DNA from: Dehalogenimonas sp. 4OHTPN
GTDB lineage: Bacteria > Chloroflexota > Dehalococcoidia > Dehalococcoidales > Dehalococcoidaceae
Assembly (NCBI RefSeq): GCF_040448695.1
Contig: NZ_CP159307.1
Location: forward strand, 186,001-250,000
Reading direction: 5' to 3'
DNA length: 64,000 nucleotides
This document shows positions 44,494-52,465 of the stretch, one piece after another. Numbering within the stretch: the stretch's first letter is position 1; each line of letters opens with the position of its first letter. The notes below the pieces were generated by a model. It did not search any database, was not told the DNA's origin, and was given only the letters and a program-made list of their open reading frames with translations. A program made the translations under genes and the position numbers.

Positions 44494-44799
44494 TTAAAAA
44501 TCGACTGGCGGCACTGTTACGCCTGGCGCGGTCGTTGGGGGAGGCGTCGTCGGCGGATTAGTGCTGGCCGGCGGCGGAGTGGACACCGGCGGCGCGGTCG
44601 TCGTCGCCGGAGGCGGGGTGGTGGTTGGAGGCCGGGTGGTGGTAGCCGGCGGGCGGGAAGTCGTGGGAGTGGGCGGGGTGAAGGTAGCGGTGGGTTCGGG
44701 ATTCAAAGCCACGCTGACGCTGAACACCAGGCTGATGACAGCGGCGCCGATTATCGGGGAGGTTACTAACAGGCTTTTAGTTAAAGTGCTGTCTGCCAT
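44494..44799 (-). CDS. Membrane-anchored Pro/Thr-rich protein, unknown
   Basis: 101 residues from ATG 44799 (GGGGGAAG upstream). One N-terminal hydrophobic segment (LLVTSPIIGAAVISLVFSVSVAL) is followed by about 65 residues of Pro/Thr repeats (PTTTPPPATTTAPPVSTPPP is representative) ending PPVDF. It looks like a surface stalk or spacer without a head domain. Such tracts are often glycosylated. It lies directly downstream of apbE on the same strand with 20 bases between. Confidence 0.6.
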   Translation of the reverse strand: MADSTLTKSLLVTSPIIGAAVISLVFSVSVALNPEPTATFTPPTPTTSRPPATTTRPPTTTPPPATTTAPPVSTPPPASTNPPTTPPPTTAPGVTVPPVDF

Positions 44800-44819
44800 G
44801 GCCACTTCCCCCTTTTAAT

Positions 44820-45854
44820 TCAGGACGCGGCTGCCCTGGCCAGGTTATAGAAGCCGCTGGTAACATGGCTCTTCATGTTTTTATCGATCAGCAGCGCCTG
44901 CACTCCCGGCAGTTTTTCAAACAGCGCCAGCGAATCGGAAACGCCAAGCACCATTGCGGCGGTGGCCATAGCATCGGCGTAGGTCGTGTCAGGCCCGATC
45001 ACCGTGGCCGAAGCCACCTCTCTGGGTGAGTGCCCTATCCGGGGATCTATGATATGGTGCCAGGAATAATCAGGGGTGAAGGCGTTTTCGTAATCCCCGG
45101 ATGTCGCCAGGCAATCGTTGGACGTCGAAAATACCTCATAGTAGCCGGCCATCGCCCTGGGATGGGTCAGACCGATCTTCCAGGGCTGGCCGTCCTCCCT
45201 CATGCCCCGGAGAGCCATATCGCCGCCGGCTTCAACCAGCACCTGGGTCAAGCCGCGGGCGCGCAGCAGGGCGGCAGCCTGGTCGACGACAAAGCCCTTG
45301 GCGATGCCGTCAAGGGTGATGCCCATGCCCGGCGCCGCCAGTGATACGCGGCGGCCGTTAATTTCTATCAGAGAGTGCCCCACCTTCTCTCTGGCTGCCT
45401 GAATATCTCGCTCGACGGGCGGGCTGCCGCCGTCGGCGAAACTCATGGCATACAGATCCAGCAGGGGCAGCACGGAAACGTCGAAGGCTCCGCCGGTAAT
45501 TTCGGCGAAGGCGCCTGCTTTCTGCACCACTCCCAGCAGTTCCGGAGAGGCTGATTCGATGAATCCGGCACGGTTGAGGATAGAAAGCTCGCTGGCCGGG
45601 TCATGGCGGGACAGGATGGCCGAGAGCCGCTCGATTTCGGCGAAAGAATCGGCGATGGCCGCTTTGGCCGGAGCCTCTTCGGTTTCGATGATTTTTATGC
45701 TGATGAAGGTACCCAGGAGAGCCCTGGTTTCGCTGACCTCCCGGGCGGCGCCGGCTTGAATCAGTTCCCTGACGCCGAGACCGCCCAGGGCGATCACCCC
45801 GGCGCCGACGGCGCTGAGGCGTACAAAATCCCGTCGGGAAAGCGGCTTGTTCAT
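44820..45854 (-). CDS. apbE: FAD:protein FMN transferase ApbE, Tat-exported
   Basis: 344 residues. Attaches FMN covalently to Thr/Ser of FMN-binding domains outside the membrane. The N-terminus LSRRDFVRLSAVGAGVIALGG is a twin-arginine signal. LLGTFISIKIIE, GITLDGIAKGFVVDQAAALL and HHIIDPRIGHSPREVASATV are family motifs, and PDTTYADAMATAAMVLG holds the metal-binding Asp region. Start at ATG 45854 with AAAGGAAC upstream; the long extension to 46115 overlaps the next gene and is rejected. Likely targets are the FMN domains at 47717-48910 and 52411-53634. Confidence 0.93.
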   Translation of the reverse strand: MNKPLSRRDFVRLSAVGAGVIALGGLGVRELIQAGAAREVSETRALLGTFISIKIIETEEAPAKAAIADSFAEIERLSAILSRHDPASELSILNRAGFIESASPELLGVVQKAGAFAEITGGAFDVSVLPLLDLYAMSFADGGSPPVERDIQAAREKVGHSLIEINGRRVSLAAPGMGITLDGIAKGFVVDQAAALLRARGLTQVLVEAGGDMALRGMREDGQPWKIGLTHPRAMAGYYEVFSTSNDCLATSGDYENAFTPDYSWHHIIDPRIGHSPREVASATVIGPDTTYADAMATAAMVLGVSDSLALFEKLPGVQALLIDKNMKSHVTSGFYNLARAAAS

Positions 45855-45879
45855 ATTTGTTCCTTTGACATCGGCATGA

Positions 45880-47694
45880 CTACTCAAACGCCTTGAGCAA
45901 CACCACGGCGGCGACCAGCACCGCTCCGGCGGCAACCAGGATGGTAAGCACATTTGCCAGGAGTTTGCGGCGGGCAGCCTGGTCTTTCGTTTCGGCCTCT
46001 TCGGCGCGTTTCCGGGCTGAGGCGTAGCCGCCGCCGGGCACGATGGCATTCCACATGCAGCTTTCGATGCAGCGGCCGCAGAAAACGCAGGCGCGGGCAT
46101 CCAGCTGGTAATCACTCAGATCGTAGGAGAGGTCGCATTTCAAGCAGCGGGCGGCATCCGCCATTGCCGGCCCGGCGGTCAATGTCTGTTCCGAAGCGGC
46201 CAGCGAACCGTCGGCAATGCGCACGTGCTTGACTTCAACCGGTGACGGCTGCCGCTTTTTCACCTCCCGGATCGGGGTCAGCGCCCCGGCCGATTCCGGC
46301 GGCGCCAGCGACTGGTCCAGGTTGCCGCCGCCGCCCAGGTATTTATCCGCCATGGATGCCGCCCAGCGGCCGGCGGCGATTGATTCTATCACCGAGCGCT
46401 GCTCATTCACGGCGTCGCCGATAGCAAAAACGCCGTCCCGGCAGACCTCAAGGTCGCCGGCAGGCCGGTCGCCGGATTTGCCCAGGGCTGAGATAACCTT
46501 GTCAGCCGGGTAATCCTCCTCGGTGCCCGGCAGCGGGTCCCAGTGCAGTTTGCCGTCCCGGTCGTATCCGAAAGCTCTGATCTTCTGGCCCGTCACGCCG
46601 GTGACTTTGCCATTTTCACTGGTGACTCGATAAAACAGAGACGAGGAATGGACGACAACACCTTCGGCCAGCGCCTCATCAACTTCCCACGAATCGGCTT
46701 CCCGGCCGCCGATATGTTCCTGGCCGAAAATATGAACTTCTTTGGCGCCGGCGCGGGCTGCGGCCAAGGCAATTCGGAAAGCCAAGCTGCCGCCGCCGAG
46801 GATGTTTATCCGCCGGGCTAATTTGGCGGGTTTGCCGACCTCCAGAATCTGCTGCCAATCAGCGTCCATGATACCTTCGCCATCAATGACGCCTTCGTCG
46901 CCGGAGCCGGGAATGGGCAGTTTCAAAGACTTGCCCCAGCCGAGGACGCCGATGGCCAGCACCGCGGTGTCGAAGCCCTGCTTGAAGAGGTTTTCAACGG
47001 AATCGACTCGGCTTCCGGTGCGGATGTCCACGCCAAGGCTTTCGATAATCTCGATTTCCTGACGCATCACCGTCTTGGGCAGCTGGTATTCGGGAATGCT
47101 GGAAAGCATCTTGCCGCCCTTGTCCGGCAAAGCTTCAAAGACAGTGACTTTATGACCGAGCAGCGTCAGAAAATAGGCGGCTGACAGGCCTGCCGGGCCA
47201 GAGCCGATGACGGCGGCTTGTTTACCGGTCAGCGGGGCGATTTTCAGGTTTTTCCGCCACAAGCCTTTATCGTTCTCGGCGGCGATGCGCTTCAAAGCCC
47301 GGATCTGGAGTGAGCCTTCATATTCGCCGCGCTGGCATTTGGATTCGCAGGGACGTTTGCAGATATGCCCCAGTACGTAAGGGAACGGCGCCCGCTCCCG
47401 AATCACCGCGGCGGCTTCATCGTACTTGCCTTCGGCGATGAAACGGACGTAACGGGAGACGTCGAGGCCGGCGGGGCACGCCTGGGAGCAGGGAGCGGCG
47501 CGCAGCCGCTTTTTAAGAGTGTCGGTACGGCTGACGGTGATGGCTTCCACCGGGCAGGCGCGGCTGCAGCGGGCGCAGGCGGTACACTTGACCTCGGACC
47601 ATTTGAACTCTTCGTGGGCGCCGAAGTTCTTGAGCCTGCGTCCAACAGCCTCAGCCGGGACTACCGGGACGTTTTTTCTGTCATTTTTAGCCAA
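45880..47694 (-). CDS. Membrane-anchored GltD-like FAD/iron-sulfur oxidoreductase
   Basis: 604 residues from TTG 47694. Domains in order: a ferredoxin motif CTACARCSRACPVEAI (about 37-52), the GltD-type cysteine domain (CSQACPAGLDVSRY, HICKRPCESKCQRGE), an FAD Rossmann fold (AAVIGSGPAGLSAAYFLTLLG), an NAD(P)H fold (INILGGGSLAFRIALAAARAG), a second ferredoxin segment (CLKCD, CVFCGRCIESCMWNAI), and one C-terminal membrane helix (LLANVLTILVAAGAVLVAAVVLLKAF). It probably feeds electrons from NAD(P)H to the neighbouring RdhC-like protein at the membrane. The tail helix is unusual for GltD relatives. Confidence 0.85.
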   Translation of the reverse strand: MAKNDRKNVPVVPAEAVGRRLKNFGAHEEFKWSEVKCTACARCSRACPVEAITVSRTDTLKKRLRAAPCSQACPAGLDVSRYVRFIAEGKYDEAAAVIRERAPFPYVLGHICKRPCESKCQRGEYEGSLQIRALKRIAAENDKGLWRKNLKIAPLTGKQAAVIGSGPAGLSAAYFLTLLGHKVTVFEALPDKGGKMLSSIPEYQLPKTVMRQEIEIIESLGVDIRTGSRVDSVENLFKQGFDTAVLAIGVLGWGKSLKLPIPGSGDEGVIDGEGIMDADWQQILEVGKPAKLARRINILGGGSLAFRIALAAARAGAKEVHIFGQEHIGGREADSWEVDEALAEGVVVHSSSLFYRVTSENGKVTGVTGQKIRAFGYDRDGKLHWDPLPGTEEDYPADKVISALGKSGDRPAGDLEVCRDGVFAIGDAVNEQRSVIESIAAGRWAASMADKYLGGGGNLDQSLAPPESAGALTPIREVKKRQPSPVEVKHVRIADGSLAASEQTLTAGPAMADAARCLKCDLSYDLSDYQLDARACVFCGRCIESCMWNAIVPGGGYASARKRAEEAETKDQAARRKLLANVLTILVAAGAVLVAAVVLLKAFE

Positions 47695-47716
47695 TTTTAC
47701 TCCGTCCTCCCCGGGA

Positions 47717-48910
47717 TCAGCGGGCGGTGAACCGTCCGATGGCGTTGACCGTCCAGGTGCGGATTTTAAGCACGATGTCCATGGTGGCGCCTACCGGGCA
47801 CAGGAAATGACACCAGAAGTCATAGATGAAAAGGCTGACGCCCAGGGTGGCGATCACCAGCAGCCACTGCGACAGGTTGCCTTCAAGGCTGAAAACGGTA
47901 TTCCATGGCTCGATGACCGATATCTGCGGCTGGCGGGAGATGAAAACAAACATCACCAGCGCCCAGAGGATGACATAGCGGGCGTTACGGAGCAGCAGCT
48001 GGCGCCGGGAGACCGGCCGCACCTGGCTGCCGCCCAGGAAATGGGCGCCTTCCTGGAGAGCGCAGTAGGGGCAGACCCAGAAGCACCAGAAATTCTTGCC
48101 GAATATGACGGCCAGACCCAGGATGCCGAAGACCATGATGTACAGCAGCGGGTTGGTAGCCGGCGAAGGGGCGAACCCGATGGGGAAGACGAGGAAGTTA
48201 ATCAGCGACAGCATCGCCGAGAGCCAGATGCCGAAAAACACCAACCCGTAGACCAGCATGACATAGCGGGGCCAGCGTTTCTGCCGCAGCCCCGGCACCA
48301 TCCTGAAGACGACGACCAGTGCCAGTCCCAGAAGCAGGACTATTTCCGGGGCGCCGAGCTGGATTGGCTGCTTGGGCCCGACAAACGGCTGGCCGAGGTG
48401 CTCCGCCAGCAGCAGGCGGCCTTCATAAACGCCCTCGGCGACGCCGTGGGAGGAGCGGGTGGCCCCGGAGGCGGCGTTGATGTCCTCGTCGAGGGTGAAC
48501 GGGTCAAAAAACTCCCGCCCGATATATTGAGCAAAATACTGGGCGGTGTAGAGGCGGTTGTACCAGGCCGGGGTTTCCTCATGCTGGGGAACCTGGATAT
48601 TGGTGATTGTACCGTCCAGTGTCCAGGCGACCAGGACGATGATCGGACCGCCGTAGCCCTGCCCCTCTCCGGCGGTAACGTAGCCGATTGGGCCGGCGCC
48701 GTTGGCGGCGGAGTACAGGTATTGCCCGTCAGCGGCTTTACTGGTGATGAGCTCAAAGCTGGCGGCTTCCGGCATCACCTCCGGCAGGTAGCTGTCAACA
48801 TCGGTCTTGATGTTAAGCTGGCCGAAGGCCCAGGCTCCCAGCAGACTGACGACGGCACCGATAATAAGGACTTTTTTACCGTGGAGCTGCCAGAAACTGC
48901 CTTGTGTCAA
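47717..48910 (-). CDS. RdhC/NosR-like flavinylated membrane iron-sulfur protein (copy 1)
   Basis: 397 residues from TTG 48910 (GCGAGGG upstream). N-terminal helix, then an external FMN-binding domain whose SGAT motif (residues 148-151) offers Thr151 for covalent FMN. Five to six helices follow, with two cytoplasmic CxxxCP motifs: CFWVCPYC (276-283) and CHFLCP (367-372), as in NapH/NosR/RdhC. It should carry electrons across the membrane. It heads the reverse operon with the oxidoreductase and apbE and is divergent from rdhA. A role as electron donor to RdhA is inferred. Confidence 0.85.
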   Translation of the reverse strand: MTQGSFWQLHGKKVLIIGAVVSLLGAWAFGQLNIKTDVDSYLPEVMPEAASFELITSKAADGQYLYSAANGAGPIGYVTAGEGQGYGGPIIVLVAWTLDGTITNIQVPQHEETPAWYNRLYTAQYFAQYIGREFFDPFTLDEDINAASGATRSSHGVAEGVYEGRLLLAEHLGQPFVGPKQPIQLGAPEIVLLLGLALVVVFRMVPGLRQKRWPRYVMLVYGLVFFGIWLSAMLSLINFLVFPIGFAPSPATNPLLYIMVFGILGLAVIFGKNFWCFWVCPYCALQEGAHFLGGSQVRPVSRRQLLLRNARYVILWALVMFVFISRQPQISVIEPWNTVFSLEGNLSQWLLVIATLGVSLFIYDFWCHFLCPVGATMDIVLKIRTWTVNAIGRFTAR

Positions 48911-49045
48911 TTCGGCCCTCGCTTCCTTGCCCAGCCGCCACCGCCCAATTAAGGTTATTATTTCTAATGCAAAATCTTGTGTCGGCAGATTATAAATCTG
49001 CCGGGATGCGGTGTCAATACCGCGAAGAATAAAGATGAGTGATTA

Positions 49046-49060
49046 ATACCAGTTGGGTAT
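49046..49060. promoter_or_regulatory. Inverted repeat upstream of rdhA (1)
   Basis: ATACC-AGTTG-GGTAT, perfect 5-bp arms. The core GGTAT/ATACC recurs in the repeat at 49126-49139. Confidence 0.5.
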
Positions 49061-49125
49061 TCAAACACCGGAATATTTAGCGTGGTAAGTACAAATCTTA
49101 ATAAAAAATACGCATAAATGCTTAC

Positions 49126-49139
49126 TGGTACTAATACCA
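49126..49139. promoter_or_regulatory. Inverted repeat upstream of rdhA (2)
   Basis: TGGTA-CTAA-TACCA, perfect 5-bp arms. It shares the GGTA/TACC core with repeat 1, so both may bind one regulator. Confidence 0.5.
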
Positions 49140-49176
49140 AGGTACGATGTTTTTTTACGCCCTACTAGTCATAATG

Positions 49177-49195
49177 ACGGAAGTTAAAATTCCGT
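49177..49195. promoter_or_regulatory. Inverted repeat upstream of rdhA (3)
   Basis: ACGGAA-GTTAAAA-TTCCGT, perfect 6-bp arms. It differs in sequence from repeats 1 and 2. Confidence 0.4.
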
Positions 49196-49306
49196 AACCA
49201 TATTAGTTAAGAATACATGCTAAGGAGGTTAGAACCGCAGAATAACAAAAAATGGAAACGCGAAGGTGACCTCAAATTAGTGGATTGAAAATACAAAGGA
49301 GTAAGA

Positions 49307-50905
49307 ATGAGCAAGTTCCATGGTACCTTAAGTCGCCGCGAATTCATGAAAGGCCTTGGCATTGCCGGCGCCGGGCTGGGAGCCGCAAGCATGGTAGCCC
49401 CCGCGTTTAACGACCTTGACGCAATGGTCGCTTCCAAAGCGGGTCCGCTTCAGAAGTATCCCTGGTATGTGAAAATCCGCGATCAATATGACTTCACTGC
49501 TCCCCATGATTGGAGCAGAGCTACCAGAACCGACCAGCGCCACACCCTCCAGTGTTCCTGGCAGGGCACGCCTGAAATTGATGCCTGGTTAGATGACCGC
49601 GATGGTGCAGGTCAAGCCAAGAAGCAGCAGGACGAGAAAGCGGCTTATGATAAGAGAGGCTTGCAGGATCCCAAGGGCTGGCTTGGAATCCGGAACGTTG
49701 CTTTCAAGACCTTCATGAATAAGAATAGCAACGAAGATACCCCATATGGCTTTTTACCCCCCAAGACCACCACTCCTGAACAGCGCGGCATCGCCAAATG
49801 GCAGGGTACCCCGGAAGAAAACTCCCGGATGATCAAAGCCGCCCTGAACATGTGGGGCGCCTGCGATGTGGTGTTCCACGAGTTGGACGATGTAACCCGC
49901 AATTTTATCTTTACGAACGATTTCCACGACGGCAAGCCCTACGTCTGGGAAGATGTACCGGTCGGATATGAGACTGGTGATACTGCCGCCACCAAGAGTC
50001 CCCGCGCCGGCAAACGCGTCCTGGCCAATTCTGCAAAATGGGTCATCAACTACTCTCTGCAGATGAGCAACGACTCTATCGACAACGGCCTTAGCGACCG
50101 GCGATATGGTCACGGTCGAACTATGCAGCGCCAGATCCAAGGTATGTTGGCAGCGTTAGGCTATCAGGCATACGGTCCGTTGGACTATACCAACAACTTC
50201 TCCGAAAACGTGGCTTTTGCCGTGCTTGGCGGTACGAGTGAAATCCTTCGAAGCTACATTTCCGGTTCGCCTATTTATGGATCTTCGCTCGGAGTCGCTG
50301 CCGGAATTGTTACTGATCTCCCTCTAGAACCGACATTCCCGATTGATGCTGGCATGAGGCGCTTCTGCTTTGATTGTATGAAGTGCGCCGAACTCTGCCC
50401 TGGCGGCGCTATCAGCCGCAACGGCGGCGGTCCCAACGCACCGATCGTCCGCGAGCCGAGCTGGGAGGGCATTGGTCCGTGGAACCGCTGGGCTAACCGT
50501 ACAGCCTTTGATGCAAAACACCCTGAGTTGGGCAAAGTTGATAACAAGAACGGATACCAGGGCGTCAATGAATCTGGCTTCTATGAGCACTGGTGGTTCA
50601 GCCCGGCAGATTGCAACCGCAGTGTCGGTATCAATATGTGCGGTTCATTCGGCTGCGGTACCCGATGCGTCTTTGGACGCGGCACTGAAGCTATTATTCA
50701 TGAAGTGGTTAAAGGCGTATTATCCTCAACCTCCATTTTCAATGGCTTCTTCCGAGACATGGACGAAGTCTTTGGGTATCCGATGTACAACTATGGTATC
50801 GATGGCGAGGGCGTACCGGAGCAACTAGAGAGGTTCTGGAGCCTCCAAACCAATACCCCCATTTACGGCGTCGATACTACCCGCGGCGGCCAGCGCGGAA
50901 TGTAA
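49307..50905 (+). CDS. rdhA: Reductive dehalogenase catalytic subunit RdhA, no adjacent rdhB
   Basis: 532 residues. Corrinoid iron-sulfur enzyme that uses organohalides as respiratory electron acceptor on the outer face of the membrane. Twin-arginine signal LSRREFMKGLGIAGAG (Arg10, Arg11). Middle part is the cobalamin-binding fold. First 4Fe-4S motif is standard: C354, C357, C360, C364-Pro. The second is odd: C436, C445, C450, C454 followed by Val, giving C-x8-C-x4-C-x3-C where RdhAs normally have C-x2-C-x3-CP at the end. Strong site AAAGGAG. Coding GC is clearly lower than the surroundings. No RdhB gene follows; a terminator does. The substrate cannot be predicted. Confidence 0.92.
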   Translation: MSKFHGTLSRREFMKGLGIAGAGLGAASMVAPAFNDLDAMVASKAGPLQKYPWYVKIRDQYDFTAPHDWSRATRTDQRHTLQCSWQGTPEIDAWLDDRDGAGQAKKQQDEKAAYDKRGLQDPKGWLGIRNVAFKTFMNKNSNEDTPYGFLPPKTTTPEQRGIAKWQGTPEENSRMIKAALNMWGACDVVFHELDDVTRNFIFTNDFHDGKPYVWEDVPVGYETGDTAATKSPRAGKRVLANSAKWVINYSLQMSNDSIDNGLSDRRYGHGRTMQRQIQGMLAALGYQAYGPLDYTNNFSENVAFAVLGGTSEILRSYISGSPIYGSSLGVAAGIVTDLPLEPTFPIDAGMRRFCFDCMKCAELCPGGAISRNGGGPNAPIVREPSWEGIGPWNRWANRTAFDAKHPELGKVDNKNGYQGVNESGFYEHWWFSPADCNRSVGINMCGSFGCGTRCVFGRGTEAIIHEVVKGVLSSTSIFNGFFRDMDEVFGYPMYNYGIDGEGVPEQLERFWSLQTNTPIYGVDTTRGGQRGM

Positions 50906-50925
50906 ATCCTATCTTTCGGAATATG

Positions 50926-50957
50926 GAACCGGCCGGGCAACCGGCCGGTTCTTTTTT
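50926..50957 (+). terminator. Terminator after rdhA
   Basis: GAACCGGCCGG, loop GCAA, CCGGCCGGTTC, then TTTTTT. The T-run overlaps the -35 box of the next promoter. Confidence 0.93.
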
Positions 50958-50984
50958 GACCATCCTGAACTCGGCTTATATAAT
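50956..50984 (+). promoter_or_regulatory. Near-consensus promoter of the radical SAM gene
   Basis: TTGACC (50956-50961), exactly 17 bases, perfect TATAAT (50979-50984), 58 bases before the GTG start. It is among the best matches in the window, so the radical SAM gene should be expressed independently of rdhA. Confidence 0.8.
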
Positions 50985-51042
50985 CTTCCATATCGCTTAA
51001 AATCCGCTGAACACCCGTACTGAATCTGGATCGGGGAAAATT

Positions 51043-52365
51043 GTGAATTTAGTAATCGCCAGGTCATGCACCAATACCTGCCCGTATTGTTTTGAGGTGT
51101 CCGAACGGGAAAAAGGAAAACAGAATCTGATCTCGGCGGAGAACGCAGTCAAAGTCGCAGAGTGGGCAAGGCGTGCCAATCTGGCGGCTCTTTCTTTCCT
51201 TGGCGGAGAACCATTTCTTCACCCGGAGCTGGGTAAAATGGTACGGCTGTTTCGGAAGGCCAGCCCGAATACAAATCTCAGGGTCCTGACCGGCGGCGTG
51301 TTTAACAAGGACCTTTTGGAAACACTTTCTCCACATGATGTGGGTTTAGTCTTCAATGTCAATGAACCGCGTGACTATCAGAATCCGAAGCATTTCAATA
51401 AGGTCATCAGAAATATCGAGCTGGCCATCAGCCGCGGTTTCAATGTTGTATTGGGATTCAATGTTTGGCGCCTGGATTTCGATACCGGTTTTATGCCTGG
51501 ACTGGCGGCCCGCCTGGCGCGGACGAAATTTTGTTGGACAGTCGCCAATCCGATCAAAGACCATCGGTCGAACGTCGTCAGCCGCGAAGAGTATGCACGG
51601 CTGGCTGATCGGTGCTTCGAAATGCTGCGGATTGCGTCGGGATATGGATTAGAGGCAATGCTCGACTGCCCGGTCCCGCCCTGCTTCTTCAAGGACTCGC
51701 AGCTTGGCTGGATTGCCCAATACCACCCTAAAACGGTGGCGAATCTTGGCGTCTGCAATCCGATCATGGATATTACGCCGGAACTTGAGGTGATCCGGTG
51801 TTTTGCCCTTTCCGGGATGCCGCGGATAAAGCTGGTTGATTTCAACAACGAACGTGAGATTCGGGAATGGTTTGTTAAGAATGTGGATGACAGGCTTCTT
51901 CAAGGCGGATGCTTTGATGAATGCGCTTCCTGCGTGCACTTTTCCGCCGGCCGGTGCTACGGAGGCTGTCTGGCATGGCATTCGCAAGTCGGCGACGCCG
52001 GCGCGAAACCCTTAGCCCTGCAACTTATTGAAAATATGGCTCAGGCTTTGGAGAATGAAAATCCCGAACTGGCGATTGAGTACTACTCAAAAGCAACCAA
52101 CTGGATAAAAACTGATATCGCCAAGTACTCCGCAGCCGTAGCCGCCTCTGAATTGGGTCACTGGCGGCGCGTTCTTGCCTTTGCTACCGAAGCTGACCAG
52201 ATGACCGCGAACCGCGAGATGAAAGAAGAACTTCGCAAGCTCTTGGCGGACCTGCCATCAGAGGTGTTTGACCAGTCAGTATCGGGCGACCCGCGGATGC
52301 TATCTTATGTTAATTGTCCGCAACCATCGACCGTTGGCACTACTCCAGCGCCGCCAGCTTGCTGA
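51043..52365 (+). CDS. Radical SAM protein with C-terminal cysteine cluster and helical tail
   Basis: 440 residues from GTG 51043. The radical SAM motif CTNTCPYC (Cys9, 13, 16) sits at the very N-terminus, and LSFLGGEPFLHPELGKM is the SAM-binding GGE segment. After the barrel a SPASM-like region carries CFDECASCVHFSAGRCYGGC (about 290-310), suited to auxiliary 4Fe-4S clusters. The last 120 residues are helical, TPR-like (ENPELAIEYYSKATNWI), and the protein ends APPAC. Such enzymes often modify peptides or proteins. No precursor peptide gene was found. Placement after rdhA suggests, but does not prove, a link to dehalogenation. GC is low, as in rdhA. Confidence 0.85.
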   Translation: MNLVIARSCTNTCPYCFEVSEREKGKQNLISAENAVKVAEWARRANLAALSFLGGEPFLHPELGKMVRLFRKASPNTNLRVLTGGVFNKDLLETLSPHDVGLVFNVNEPRDYQNPKHFNKVIRNIELAISRGFNVVLGFNVWRLDFDTGFMPGLAARLARTKFCWTVANPIKDHRSNVVSREEYARLADRCFEMLRIASGYGLEAMLDCPVPPCFFKDSQLGWIAQYHPKTVANLGVCNPIMDITPELEVIRCFALSGMPRIKLVDFNNEREIREWFVKNVDDRLLQGGCFDECASCVHFSAGRCYGGCLAWHSQVGDAGAKPLALQLIENMAQALENENPELAIEYYSKATNWIKTDIAKYSAAVAASELGHWRRVLAFATEADQMTANREMKEELRKLLADLPSEVFDQSVSGDPRMLSYVNCPQPSTVGTTPAPPAC

Positions 52366-52465
52366 AAATCACCGCCAGCGCCATCAGCGCGCCGATGCAA
52401 ACCACCACCGTTACGAAGGCGTCGGCGCGTTTTTGAGCTTTTCCCTTTTGATCCGTCCGGGCCAT
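52340..52465 (-). CDS. 41-residue single-helix membrane peptide, overlooked ORF
   Basis: ATG at 52465 lies inside the end of the RdhC-like gene (55-base overlap, other frame) and the stop lies inside the end of the radical SAM gene. The peptide has a basic start (MARTDQKGKAQKRADAF) and one membrane helix (VTVVVCIGALMALAVIF), and ends LAALE. This resembles the C-terminal helix of the oxidoreductase at 45880-47694, which likewise lies downstream of an RdhC-like gene. It could be a real small subunit or the remnant of a lost oxidoreductase. The ribosome site is weak. Confidence 0.45.
   Translation of the reverse strand: MARTDQKGKAQKRADAFVTVVVCIGALMALAVIFSKLAALE

Larger units (their letters stand above)
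48911..49306. other. Intergenic control region of rdhA (396 bases)
   Basis: AT-rich stretch between the divergent RdhC-like operon and rdhA. It holds three inverted repeats (49046-49060, 49126-49139, 49177-49195) that look like operator sites, and a second ribosome-site-like AAGGAGG at 49222-49228 without a useful ORF behind it. No convincing -35/-10 pair could be fixed for rdhA. Confidence 0.6.

Noticed and set aside
45855..46115. N-terminal extension of ApbE
   Set aside because: Lies inside the oxidoreductase gene and would place the twin-arginine signal in the middle of the protein.
47519..48952. 477-residue forward ORF
   Set aside because: Antisense to the RdhC-like and oxidoreductase genes, whose motifs are complete. 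GC-rich codons leave the opposite strand open by chance.
49222..49269. Leader peptide before rdhA
   Set aside because: AAGGAGG is present but the nearest ATG gives only five codons and is too far from the site.
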